DNA of 46,773 nt from Rikenellaceae bacterium (GCA_900769145.1 CAAGFN010000051.1:1-46773); one strand, 5' to 3'; numbered from the stretch's first letter, positions 31,881-40,816 are shown. The notes: generated from the sequence alone by a model not told the origin. Program-made: numbers and translations.

Positions 31881-33218
31881 TTATCTATTGTCAATAAATT
31901 TTACAGGCTTCCGGCTCATTGGAGGGTACATAATTCCCGCCACTTCCTCAGGGTTGTGGAACACAACGGCCGGGGCGACCCTGACCTTGGCCCTGAAAAT
32001 ATCCTTGATTTCCTTCTCGAACCTCTCAGAAGCATCATTTGTGCCGACGTGGACCAGGACATCGTCAGTGCCGATATTGTTGGTGCGGACTTCCACCACA
32101 TAATTCTTCACTCCCGGGATATTGTCGAGAATGTCGAACAATGCCGGCGGATAGAGAGTAGTGCCCTTGAACTTTATCATCTGCCGTTTCCGTCCCACTA
32201 CTGAGCTGACCCTGACAGTATTGCGTCCGCAGCGGCAAGGCTCGTCATAGTGATATACGATGTCCCCGGTCTTGAACCGGACAAGAGGCATTCCTTCCAC
32301 GCCGAGAGAAGTGACGGTCACCTCCCCGGCCTCCCCTTCCGGAACCGGCCTGTCATTGTCGTCCAGGAACTCCACAATCAGCAGTTCAGGCTGAAGATGG
32401 CCGCCATTGAAATAACGGCAATCCGTGAAACTGTGCTGCATCTCAGTGGATGCGTATGTCGTATACAGCTCCAGCTCAGGCCATTTCTCATGTATTACCG
32501 AGCCGAGAGTGTTCAATTCAAATGTCTTCGGGTCCCGCAGGCACTCCCCTATGCACACGCATTTTCTCAATGATGATGCCCTGTAGTCAATACCGTGTTC
32601 CTCGGCGAAATCAATGAGCTTGATAAGGAATGACGGCACGGCCATGCCGACGGTAGGATGTATCCTCCTGATGGTATCCCATTGAAGTTCAGGGATTCCG
32701 TTCCCCACGCGCACCGAACCCATGCCCAACTTCCTCGCACCGAGAAAATAAGCCAGCCCGGCCATGAAACGCCTGTCGATGGTCACCATCAGCTGGATAA
32801 TGTCATCCCTGGTGCAACCGGCCGTGGAGAAAGAAAGGAACTCATTGTAAGCCAGATGTTCCAGGTCCGAATCAGTCTCCGCGAAGGTCACCGGGTCGCC
32901 CAATGTGCCGGATGTCGTCGGATAGTCCACAATTTCTGAAGGCGGGACGCAGAGAAAATCCATGTTTGCAGACTGCAAATCCTGCTTGGTAGTGACAGGA
33001 ATCAAGGCCAAATCCTCCAGAGTCTTAATCTTGGATATATCTATGTCATTATCCCTGAATAGCTTCTGATAGAATGGAGAATGCCCTGCCACATATTCCA
33101 GAGCCTCTGTCATACGTCTTTCCTGATAGGCCCGAATCCGGTCCCGGGAAAGAAACTGAATATTGGGATCCCGTTCCATAAAAAATCTTCTTACCAAGTC
33201 CCGCAGGGGAACTGACAT
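31881..33218 (-). CDS. PaaK-like AMP-forming acyl/aryl-CoA ligase
   Basis: 445 residues. Adenylate-forming family of the phenylacetate-CoA ligase type: P-loop YPTTSGTLGDPV (about 98-109), substrate-side TYASTEMQHSF (about 247-257), MPLVRFKTGDIVYH (ATP ribose-binding Asp) and a four-residue CRCG element, with a C-terminal lid containing GRKRQMIKFKGTTLYP. The enzyme would activate a carboxylic acid as the adenylate and transfer it to CoA or to a carrier protein; the substrate is unknown, an aromatic or fatty acid being usual. The start overlaps the C45 hydrolase stop by one base (TAATG). The same ligase-C45 pairing is known to me from Bacteroidota aryl-polyene/flexirubin-type clusters. Confidence 0.85.
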   Translation of the reverse strand: MSVPLRDLVRRFFMERDPNIQFLSRDRIRAYQERRMTEALEYVAGHSPFYQKLFRDNDIDISKIKTLEDLALIPVTTKQDLQSANMDFLCVPPSEIVDYPTTSGTLGDPVTFAETDSDLEHLAYNEFLSFSTAGCTRDDIIQLMVTIDRRFMAGLAYFLGARKLGMGSVRVGNGIPELQWDTIRRIHPTVGMAVPSFLIKLIDFAEEHGIDYRASSLRKCVCIGECLRDPKTFELNTLGSVIHEKWPELELYTTYASTEMQHSFTDCRYFNGGHLQPELLIVEFLDDNDRPVPEGEAGEVTVTSLGVEGMPLVRFKTGDIVYHYDEPCRCGRNTVRVSSVVGRKRQMIKFKGTTLYPPALFDILDNIPGVKNYVVEVRTNNIGTDDVLVHVGTNDASERFEKEIKDIFRAKVRVAPAVVFHNPEEVAGIMYPPMSRKPVKFIDNR

Positions 33219-34882
33219 TACTTCTTGTATCTCTCGATTTTCTTCTCAATCGCAGACCTTTCCTGCGGTTTCATTGCGAAAGTTAATGATTTTCTCCAAA
33301 GTTCGCAAGCCGCATTGACATCACCGGCGGAGCGGAGATAATTACCGGCAATATTATATGCATTGTAATACAATGGGTTAAGCGATGTGAAACGATTCAG
33401 GTAATCTTGTGAGATTTCCCCGCCTGCCGAGGTTGCATCAAGGATTTCCAGTTCCATTTTCTTGAATTCGGCCAAATTCCTGTATTCTGCGGACGAAAGG
33501 AAAGGGTCGGCTGGAATGTCAGCATCCGGCTCCAGAACCGGCAGTCCCGGCTCCAGGCAGTCATCCAGGCAGAAACGCTGGTATCTTCCGCATTGCCATG
33601 GACCTGCAGACACCCACATTTCCCTCGTACAAGGCCGGAAAATGACGGAGTGCATTGCAAGAAGCTGATTGATTGACAATTCATTGCACATGCCGATATC
33701 CGCACCTCCGGCTCCCCTCCTGTCCCTGAGAACCAATGCTGCGGATTCCGGGTCAATTTTCCCTAGCGAATCAGTCAGTTCCTCCACCCTCCGGTAACGG
33801 TATCCGCTGTCGCTGTCACGGAGGTTCTCCACATTGGCCTGCCTGTCAGCGAAAGTATCAGACTGATAATGGTTCGTGCAAATTATCCGGTCGATGTCAG
33901 CATCCTTTCCGGCAGGGTCATAAACTGCTGTTTCTGAAGGAGTTTTCTCGATGACAACAGCCCTTCCGTCAGATGCTGAACAAACCAGGAAGGATTCGCA
34001 GACAAATGTTTTCAATGACTCGGCATTGGAAACCGCCTCCGAAATATTGGAGGAATATTGCAATATCTTTTTCGCAAGCAATGATACCGGAGTGGCAGAC
34101 ATCTTCGGGGTTTCCAGCGTCGAAGCATTGATGGAAACAGTCAGGCCCTTCTCGTTCATTCCGGTAACCACCCCCGTCATGCCCGGCCATGTTACTGATA
34201 TATAAGCATATCCGCTGTCAGGCCTCTCGACGAGGACGAGGTTTCTCCCGGCAAATTCCTCCCCCATATAGAAATCGAAATTCCTGCCGGCTATCAGTTC
34301 TCCGTCCGCACTGCGGTCCCCCCAGACAGCAAACGAAGTGCAGCCCACGAGCATGTAATCCTGCATCACGTGGCCGATGTCGTGGGCGGAATGATACTGC
34401 ATCTGCCTCCGGTAAGGCAATCCGTAGTCATCATAGTCGTGTGTGCAGTACTCCGACATTGCCTTTATCTCCTGCCGGTATTCAAGAGGCACATTGTTGC
34501 CCAAATCCCTGTTGAAAATGTAGATGAAGTACATCAGGAAGCGCCTGTAGAATGCCGAAGGCACCATTTCGTAAAGTTTGTCCACGAAGGCCTTCTCCTG
34601 TGCCGCCAGCAGGTCAGGAATGAGTTTCCCGATGGCCTCTCCCCTCTCGCAGGCGGAACCGGAGACTCTCATCTCCATAATCCCTGTGGGATCAATCCTG
34701 AAATAGTTGTCCTTCCACACGCGCAGACTGTCATGGTACTCTGCCCGACCCGGGTCAGGAGTAAAATCCGGCTCCCTTAGATCGACTGAAGCGTGCAATC
34801 CCACCACGGCCAGGCCGAACAGTACCAGGACGGCTGCAAACCCGACCGCCAACCAGAGAAATATTTTCAGAAATTTCTTCAT
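33218..34882 (-). CDS. C45-type Ntn hydrolase/acyltransferase, membrane-anchored
   Basis: 554 residues. One N-terminal transmembrane anchor (about 5-30), then a periplasmic-looking domain. VGCTSFAVWGD contains the predicted nucleophile Cys181, in the GCTSFA context typical of the acyl-CoA:6-aminopenicillanate acyltransferase (C45) family; RNFDF and TGMNEKGLTVSINAS (about 250-264) also fit. Family members cut or form amide bonds and usually self-process before the Cys; here about 180 residues precede it, including the anchor, so self-cleavage would leave a membrane-bound fragment. A helical, TPR-like tail (about 480-554) follows. It lies between the MMPL fusion (6-base gap) and the ligase (1-base overlap). 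The true substrate is unknown. Confidence 0.82.
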   Translation of the reverse strand: MKKFLKIFLWLAVGFAAVLVLFGLAVVGLHASVDLREPDFTPDPGRAEYHDSLRVWKDNYFRIDPTGIMEMRVSGSACERGEAIGKLIPDLLAAQEKAFVDKLYEMVPSAFYRRFLMYFIYIFNRDLGNNVPLEYRQEIKAMSEYCTHDYDDYGLPYRRQMQYHSAHDIGHVMQDYMLVGCTSFAVWGDRSADGELIAGRNFDFYMGEEFAGRNLVLVERPDSGYAYISVTWPGMTGVVTGMNEKGLTVSINASTLETPKMSATPVSLLAKKILQYSSNISEAVSNAESLKTFVCESFLVCSASDGRAVVIEKTPSETAVYDPAGKDADIDRIICTNHYQSDTFADRQANVENLRDSDSGYRYRRVEELTDSLGKIDPESAALVLRDRRGAGGADIGMCNELSINQLLAMHSVIFRPCTREMWVSAGPWQCGRYQRFCLDDCLEPGLPVLEPDADIPADPFLSSAEYRNLAEFKKMELEILDATSAGGEISQDYLNRFTSLNPLYYNAYNIAGNYLRSAGDVNAACELWRKSLTFAMKPQERSAIEKKIERYKK

Positions 34883-34888
34883 AGCCCG

Positions 34889-37800
34889 TCAATGAAACAT
34901 GTACAAGGTATTGGCTGACAGTTTGTTCTTGTGCACTTCCGAGAAATCCATCCCCAGCCGCTCCGCATATTCACGGAGAATTGCGGCCGATGTGAAATGC
35001 AGGTCGCCGGCAGTCTTGTTGAAATTGAAGACTCTGGTGGACATCACCTCGGAAAGTGCTGTCATCTTCTGCCCCTTCAGGTCCGACGAATTGCCCTCCC
35101 GGACAAGAATTATACCGCCCGGAAGAAGGGCGGACCGGCATTTCTCCAGAAGAGCGAACTGTTTCTCCTCCGGAAGATAATGCAGCATATCACTGATAAT
35201 GAACGCATTGCTTTCAGGCAAATCCACCTTGGTGGCATCTGCGGTCATGAACTCCAGATTAGGCAAGTTATGTTTCACCCAGCAATTCCCGGCCACTTCA
35301 ATTTTTGACTCGTCATAGTCAATGCCGACAATCCGCCGCCCGGGCCTGTACATTGACAGCATCAATGCCATCTGCCCCATCCCGCAGCCGATGTCGGTAA
35401 TGGTTCCACTCTCAGGAATAAGCTCATTATAAACCGAATAGGAATCCTCCAACCAGGTCTTGACCTTCACATACCACTCTGTCACCGGACCCTTGTAAAT
35501 GTAGCAGGACTCCAGGGCCTTCCTGAAATATGGATTCTCCGGGCTGTCGTACCTCCCGACAAGTTCATCGGAAGCATTCCTTACCAGCCTCTCAATCTTA
35601 CGTGTAAGTTCGTGATATTCAAATGCTCCAGCCACAATTGGAGACAGAATCCGTGCCACGGACAGGCCCTCCGTCATATTGAATCCGTCATTCTTCGGCA
35701 TTATCCTGCGGTTGCCGTATATGGCGACAGGAATCAGAGGAACACCAAGTTCCGAAGCCATATAGAATGCTCCCTTGTGGAAACGGCGGATGCTTCCGTC
35801 AGGAGACCTGGTCCCCTCCGGGAAAATCACGATGCACCATCCATTGTCAATGTCGGCCTTCAGACTGTCCTTCACGGCCTCATATCCGTCGGACTTGGAA
35901 TAATATCCCAACATCTTGGTAATCAGCGAGAAAAGTGGCGACCTGACCACCCAGTCAGCGACCAGGAACTTCACCTTCGGGAACAATGCCGCCATCACGA
36001 ACACGTCCAGTGAGGACTGGTGATTGGCCACGACCACTCCGGGAGCATCTTTCCAGACATCGATACTCTGGCCGTCGGGTCCAAATTTCCTGAAATGGAT
36101 GAAAGGCATTATCCTGAACATCAGACGGCAGCATCTGTGCATACCGGAGGCAATGACAGAACGCCTTCTCTCCCTGCCTATCGGAACGGCCTGAAGCACA
36201 ATGCCGAAGAGCAGCAGAAGAATTCCTCCAGTCATGACCGGCACATAATAATAGACATCCCTGACAAGAGACCAGAAAGTATAAGGAGGCTTGCCCGCGG
36301 AAGTCGGCACGGTAATGAGGACTTTGAATATCAAGGGTTCCAGCATATAGGCCACCAGCACAACTGCAATCATTCCGAGTATCGTTATCACCGCGATGGA
36401 ATGCAGGGCAGGATGGCCGGCAAATACAAGGGCTCCGATGCCCACTATCATTGTGAATGAAGAAAAGAAAATCGCAGTCTTGTGCGAAGCCAGCAACTCC
36501 TTGCCTGTCTTGTACTTGTGAAGCAGGCCCTCAAGAATGAAAATGCTGAAGTCGTCCCCCATTCCGAAAATGAAGGTGGAAAGTATGATATTGACAATGT
36601 TGAACTCCACTCCGAGCATTCCCATCATTCCGATAATGATGACCCAGCTCAGCAGCATTGGCAGGAAACTGAGAAGGGTCAGTTCAATGCGGCCGAACGA
36701 GAGCCATAGCACAAAGAAAATCAGGAAGGAGGAAATGTAAAGAATCAGGTAGAAATCGTCATTGATATTTTCCGCAGCCCTGTTTGCGAAATAGCCCTGG
36801 TCGAAGACCACGACGCCGGCATCATCCAGTGCGGCATAGACCCCGTCAATATTGGAGACAGGGATATCCACCTTGGAAATCAACATCTTATGCGAAGCGG
36901 ACTCCCCCGTCCATGCAGAGACAGCCGCAGGAGCATCATTGAAATAATCCGGGGCGGAGCCGGCTTGGGAAAGTATCTCTATAGCATTGTCGAAAGCATT
37001 GGCCCTGAATCCGTTGCGTTCCGCGGACAGCCTCGTCGCAGCCTTCAGGGAATCCTTCCTTTCCGGCGTCCACCAGGCATTCCACCTTTCAATTCTGGCC
37101 TCCCTGACCGCAGGCGGGACAAGGAAAAAGCCCGCCGAATCCCGGGACAGCACCAGGCCGGCTGCCTTCAGGGAATCCAACTTCCTGCATGTCCCCGAAT
37201 AGGTTTCGAAAGCAAGCGACTCATCCGCACCTGTACTTACGACCATCACTGATTTCACACCTGGAGTACCCTGTGAATCCAGGAGCCTGCCTGTTTCCTC
37301 CAGCTGCGGGTCCCAGTAGTTAAGGGAAGTCATGTCACTGTTGAACCTAACTTTCCGGGAAGTGAAAAAGCATACTACAGCAAGACACAGAATGCTTATT
37401 ATCAGCCATTTGCAGTTTTCGAAACGATATGAGCTGAACTTTTCCACGGCCCGGAGAATCCGCCCTTCCTTGAGATGCTCGCTGCCCTGAAGGAACTGGG
37501 GCAGGAAGACAAGGCAGAACAGCATTGTCCCGACCAGGGTGAATGCGGCGAAGAGGCCGAAATCCCTGAGGAGGGTCGAGGATGTGAAAAGCAGGCCCAG
37601 GAAGGCACCGATTGTAGTGATGCTTCCGATGACAAGTGGCGAGGCTATCTCATCAATCAGCTGGGAAACATCCCGCACGTGATTCTGATGAGCCAGAAGA
37701 TGGATGGAATAGCTCAGGGCAATGCCCATAATGGCTGCTCCAGCCCCGACCGCAATCCCTGAAATGCTGTCCTGGAAGATTGTGGTCAATGCCAATGCCA

Positions 37801-38695
37801 CCACCCCGCCATAGATTACCGGACATAGAATCAGGAACACGGAACGGCGTCTCTTGAACACTGCAAGAATGAATATGATAATGATGATGAGCGCCACGAT
37901 GGATGTCATCAGCGTATCCTTCTTGATCTGGCGGGCATTGTAAACACCCACTGCCGGACCTCCGAAATATCTGATTTCCAGGTCCGGATACATATCCGAC
38001 ACCTCCCCGATTGCATCCTCGATGGCAGTCACGAGGCGGTCATTGCTGCCCGTTTCACCTGTACCGTGCTCAGGCTCGATGAAGGCCAGCATCATCTTCC
38101 CGTCAGGTGAATAAATCCTCCCGTCCACCTCCCTATACTGCGATGCCGGATTGAGTCCTGCCGTCCTTGGCAGCAATGACTGCGACAGCCCGAAAGGATC
38201 CGACATGATGATGTCCTTCATTGCAATGCCGGCGGGTGATACCAGCATTAGCCAGTCATTGTGCAGAATAGAATCCAGGCTGGCCGGCTCCAGCAACTTA
38301 CCAAGTTTCGCAAATCCCTCATCATCCAGGAAAACAGGCAAATGCCCCTGCACGAATGAGACAAGTTCCCCGGCAGTTCCGGAAGAAATCTTCCCGGTAT
38401 ATTCCGCACTGAAATCCGGGTCCGCGGTCAATATCGTCTCCAGGCTGTCCGATGCGTCTTCCGGTCCCTCCCCAATGAAGCATACAACGAGTTTGTCGCT
38501 GACTTTCAGGTTGGAAAACACGTCTTTAATCACTGCCGAATTGCCATTCTCCGGGAAAAAAGCTGTAATATTCTCCTCAATATCGAGTCTGGTGGCGAAA
38601 AATGCCGCCACGGCGAAACTCAGGAGCATGGAGGCCCAGAATACAAGCCGGTGTCTCAGGAAATAACGGTAAATCGATATGAAGAACTTGGACAT
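34889..38695 (-). CDS. MMPL/RND exporter - PlsC acyltransferase - SAM methyltransferase fusion
   Basis: 1268 residues with three joined modules and no frame break. (1) About 1-835: MMPL/RND permease with twelve or so transmembrane helices (15-35, 262-400, 428-446, 648-790, 818-836) and two periplasmic loops. (2) About 850-1045: 1-acyl-glycerol-3-phosphate-type acyltransferase with NHQSSLD (891-897) and FPEGTRS (958-964). (3) About 1060-1268: class I methyltransferase with TDIGCGMGQ (1100-1108) and VGIDYDES (1123-1130). Exporter, acyl transfer and O/N-methylation in one chain suggest that a lipid is finished and flipped as one process. The gene shares one base with the GT2-DUF2062 stop (TGATG), so translation is coupled. 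Which lipid is made is unknown. Confidence 0.9.
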   Translation of the reverse strand: MSKFFISIYRYFLRHRLVFWASMLLSFAVAAFFATRLDIEENITAFFPENGNSAVIKDVFSNLKVSDKLVVCFIGEGPEDASDSLETILTADPDFSAEYTGKISSGTAGELVSFVQGHLPVFLDDEGFAKLGKLLEPASLDSILHNDWLMLVSPAGIAMKDIIMSDPFGLSQSLLPRTAGLNPASQYREVDGRIYSPDGKMMLAFIEPEHGTGETGSNDRLVTAIEDAIGEVSDMYPDLEIRYFGGPAVGVYNARQIKKDTLMTSIVALIIIIIFILAVFKRRRSVFLILCPVIYGGVVALALTTIFQDSISGIAVGAGAAIMGIALSYSIHLLAHQNHVRDVSQLIDEIASPLVIGSITTIGAFLGLLFTSSTLLRDFGLFAAFTLVGTMLFCLVFLPQFLQGSEHLKEGRILRAVEKFSSYRFENCKWLIISILCLAVVCFFTSRKVRFNSDMTSLNYWDPQLEETGRLLDSQGTPGVKSVMVVSTGADESLAFETYSGTCRKLDSLKAAGLVLSRDSAGFFLVPPAVREARIERWNAWWTPERKDSLKAATRLSAERNGFRANAFDNAIEILSQAGSAPDYFNDAPAAVSAWTGESASHKMLISKVDIPVSNIDGVYAALDDAGVVVFDQGYFANRAAENINDDFYLILYISSFLIFFVLWLSFGRIELTLLSFLPMLLSWVIIIGMMGMLGVEFNIVNIILSTFIFGMGDDFSIFILEGLLHKYKTGKELLASHKTAIFFSSFTMIVGIGALVFAGHPALHSIAVITILGMIAVVLVAYMLEPLIFKVLITVPTSAGKPPYTFWSLVRDVYYYVPVMTGGILLLLFGIVLQAVPIGRERRRSVIASGMHRCCRLMFRIMPFIHFRKFGPDGQSIDVWKDAPGVVVANHQSSLDVFVMAALFPKVKFLVADWVVRSPLFSLITKMLGYYSKSDGYEAVKDSLKADIDNGWCIVIFPEGTRSPDGSIRRFHKGAFYMASELGVPLIPVAIYGNRRIMPKNDGFNMTEGLSVARILSPIVAGAFEYHELTRKIERLVRNASDELVGRYDSPENPYFRKALESCYIYKGPVTEWYVKVKTWLEDSYSVYNELIPESGTITDIGCGMGQMALMLSMYRPGRRIVGIDYDESKIEVAGNCWVKHNLPNLEFMTADATKVDLPESNAFIISDMLHYLPEEKQFALLEKCRSALLPGGIILVREGNSSDLKGQKMTALSEVMSTRVFNFNKTAGDLHFTSAAILREYAERLGMDFSEVHKNKLSANTLYMFH

Positions 38696-39900
38696 CAGTT
38701 TTCTATATTATTGTGAGGCAGATTATTGCGGCGTCCGCAGGCCAGCAGGACAACCATCGTCAGGCACCAGGAGACCACTGCAGTCAATGCTGCCAGAATC
38801 ACGGCCCCGAGAACGTATTGGAGCAAAACCGTGCCTGCCGCTTCCAATGAGAAACTCTCCAGCGAGAATAGCATCGGCTGGCCGAGGACGGCGCAGCCTA
38901 TCCAATAACTGCCGAATATTATGAATGGAATAAGCGGAGGCAGGCTGATGTTCGAGGCGACCAGGACAATGACCTTGTTCAGCCTGAACACATGGGCCAA
39001 TGCGAAGGCGCACACCATCTGGTAGCCCCAAATCGGGACAATGCCCATGAAACATCCCAGCATCACGGCCGAGGCTATCCTCGCATTGCTGTCAGGTGAA
39101 TGGATTATGTAACTGTCAATGAATGACTTGATATTGGTCCAGGTCAGTTTGCGGAAGAACGAAACCGGCCATCTCCAGAAGAAGCAAATGGCCACGAGAA
39201 CCGTATTCAGCACGCTGATTCGGGCGAAATCCCGGAACGGCTTGAAATGAGACACCCTGCCAGGCGGATAAATCACAGAGACTGGTATGTTGGCTACCGG
39301 CACACCCTTCCAGGCTGAAAAGACCAGGATTTCGAGTTCAAACTCGTACCCGCCCGTAAATCTTCCGGAAAGGTCGATTCTGTCCAGAGGATAGAGCCTG
39401 TAGCCGGACTGGGTATCCTGGAGGCTGATTCCGGTTTCGAGCCGGAACCAGAAATTGGAGAATTTGTTGGCAAAGGTGTTGCCGCCGGGCATCCCGTCAG
39501 CATTGAGGTTCCGCGCTCCGACTATCAGTGTCCCGGGCATTTCCCGCAACGCAGAAGCAAATCCAGCCAGGTCGGAAGCGGAATGCTGTCCGTCAGAATC
39601 AATGCTGATAGCATTGGTGAAACCCATATCCCGGGCGCATTCAAGTCCATTCTTGAGGGCGACTCCCTTGCCCCAGTTGAAGGGATGGGTGAGGACCCTG
39701 ATTTTCTGGCCGAAACCCTTCAAAATCCCATCCGTCCCGTCAGTGCTCCCGTCATTGATGACAATGAGGTCCCGGCAATATTCCAGTACATCATTGATGA
39801 CAGCGGCAAGCGTGCCGGCATTGTTATATGTCGGCATGATGACACAGCAACCCGCTTCCTTCAGGGCTGTTCTGACGGAACTTGGATCAATTTTGTCCAT
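38695..39900 (-). CDS. GT2 glycosyltransferase - DUF2062 membrane fusion
   Basis: 401 residues from the ATG at 39900. The N-terminal GT-A domain (about 15-230) has VIMPTYNNAGT, VINDGSTDGT, the DxD-like ISIDSDGQHSASD and DTQSGYRLYP, typical of dolichyl-phosphate-type glycosyltransferases. The C-terminal part (about 270-395) is a DUF2062 unit with hydrophobic helices (ASAVMLGCFMGIVPIWGYQ, ASNISLPPLIPFIIFGSYWIG). It would put a sugar on a lipid at the cytoplasmic face. It is the first gene of the lipid-type string. The frame is open upstream to 39996, but that part covers the divergent promoter region and reads as noise. Confidence 0.88.
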   Translation of the reverse strand: MDKIDPSSVRTALKEAGCCVIMPTYNNAGTLAAVINDVLEYCRDLIVINDGSTDGTDGILKGFGQKIRVLTHPFNWGKGVALKNGLECARDMGFTNAISIDSDGQHSASDLAGFASALREMPGTLIVGARNLNADGMPGGNTFANKFSNFWFRLETGISLQDTQSGYRLYPLDRIDLSGRFTGGYEFELEILVFSAWKGVPVANIPVSVIYPPGRVSHFKPFRDFARISVLNTVLVAICFFWRWPVSFFRKLTWTNIKSFIDSYIIHSPDSNARIASAVMLGCFMGIVPIWGYQMVCAFALAHVFRLNKVIVLVASNISLPPLIPFIIFGSYWIGCAVLGQPMLFSLESFSLEAAGTVLLQYVLGAVILAALTAVVSWCLTMVVLLACGRRNNLPHNNIEN

Positions 39901-39907
39901 AGGCTTG

Positions 39908-39957
39908 CAAAAATAGTCAAATATTGCGACAAAACAGACTGAAATAATGTATTTTTG
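39908..39957. promoter_or_regulatory. Divergent -7 elements between the lipid operon and the small membrane gene
   Basis: Minus-strand TATTTTTG (39915-39908) lies only 7 bases before the GT2-DUF2062 ATG, so that transcript would be almost leaderless. Plus-strand TATTTTTG (39950-39957) lies 20 bases before the ATG at 39978. Both match TAnnTTTG exactly; neither has a proper -33 TTTG. Confidence 0.45.
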
Positions 39958-39977
39958 CAGAAAGAAAAGAAGTTTCA

Positions 39978-40475
39978 ATGAGAAATATCGACACAAAAGT
40001 GCAGATGATGGATGCGGGAATGAAACTGTTCGAGAGCGAGAACGGTTTCGGAACCTGCCTGGGGCAAGTCAAGGCCTTCCTTAAAGATTATGGTAAAGTA
40101 ATGGAAGCCAAGGAGTTGGCAGATATCGTCCTTCCGGATTCCACAGGAGAATACGACTTTTTCATAGACAGGTCCAATTTCTGGAGGACAAAATACATTT
40201 CCTGCAAGATAGAATATGCCGGGGAACGGGAAGCCGGCGGAAAAACCATATACAAATATGCCGCTTCTTTCAGGGAGGGCAACAGGAGCAGACTGCCCAG
40301 GAGCATGACCATGACAGTCATGATGATTGCGGCATTGACAATAGCCCTCATCATGCACACTTTTATTTTCTGGGTGGCCTGCCTGAGCATTATCCTCGCC
40401 TTGGCCTATATATGGATGATGCCCAGCAATGAGGCTCTCCTGGGGGTAAAGAGAATAATTGCTAATCTACGATAA
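39978..40475 (+). CDS. Small membrane protein of unknown function, divergent to the lipid operon
   Basis: 165 residues. About 1-108 is soluble and mixed alpha/beta (LGQVKAFLKDYGKVMEAKEL, GEYDFFIDRSNFWRTKYISCKIEY). Residues 110-147 form two adjacent hydrophobic helices (a hairpin), followed by a short basic tail (VKRIIANLR). No signal peptide is seen, so the N-terminal part is probably cytoplasmic. I do not recognise a family. A -7 element lies upstream. Its position, back to back with the GT2-DUF2062/MMPL string, may mean shared control, but the sequence does not show a functional link. Confidence 0.7.
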   Translation: MRNIDTKVQMMDAGMKLFESENGFGTCLGQVKAFLKDYGKVMEAKELADIVLPDSTGEYDFFIDRSNFWRTKYISCKIEYAGEREAGGKTIYKYAASFREGNRSRLPRSMTMTVMMIAALTIALIMHTFIFWVACLSIILALAYIWMMPSNEALLGVKRIIANLR

Positions 40476-40509
40476 TCAAAGAGGCGGAGAAACCCTGTAT
40501 TTCACGTAT

Positions 40510-40763
40510 GTCTCACCCGCCAGCAATATACATAACCGTAGGCCAGCACGGTGAGACAAGATGCCTTTTATCGCACCAGCTTGACTCGCCTTGATGGCCT
40601 ACAGCTATTTGTGAACACATACCCCGAGACAGAGGATGACAAAGACACAATATAAGGGAGGGTTCTACCAGAGCGTGGCCGGCTGCGGCCTCGTGAGCGG
40701 CTCCCGAAGGAACGAAGTTCCGAAGGGTGGATGGAGCGAAGCGGAACTCTGGCAGAGCCCTCC
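40510..40763. other. Intergenic structured element of unknown nature
   Basis: The 341-base gap 40476-40816 has no credible protein, but it has strong inverted repeats. Left part: GTCTCACC (40510-40517) with GGTGAGAC (40550-40557); GTAGGCC inside that loop (40538-40544) pairs with GGCCTAC outside it (40596-40602), a pseudoknot-like arrangement. Right part: a 17-base stem, GGAGGGTTCTACCAGAG (40657-40673) with CTCTGGCAGAGCCCTCC (40747-40763), 15 exact pairs plus two that become G-U on the plus-strand RNA. It encloses GGCCG/CGGCC (40677-40690) and CCC-GAA-GGAAC-GAA-GTTCC-GAA-GGG (40703-40727). A structured RNA or a dispersed repeat are both possible; strand is not known. Confidence 0.55.
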
Positions 40764-40786
40764 GACAACTAAATGTATGAAAGAAA

Positions 40787-40804
40787 CCGACCCTTTTGGG
40801 TCGG
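40787..40804 (-). terminator. Terminator of the leu-ilvE operon
   Basis: Stem CCGACCC / GGGTCGG with a 4-base loop; on the minus strand it is followed by TTTCTTTC. It lies 13 bases after the ilvE stop. Confidence 0.85.
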
Positions 40805-40816
40805 CCTCCTTGAATA

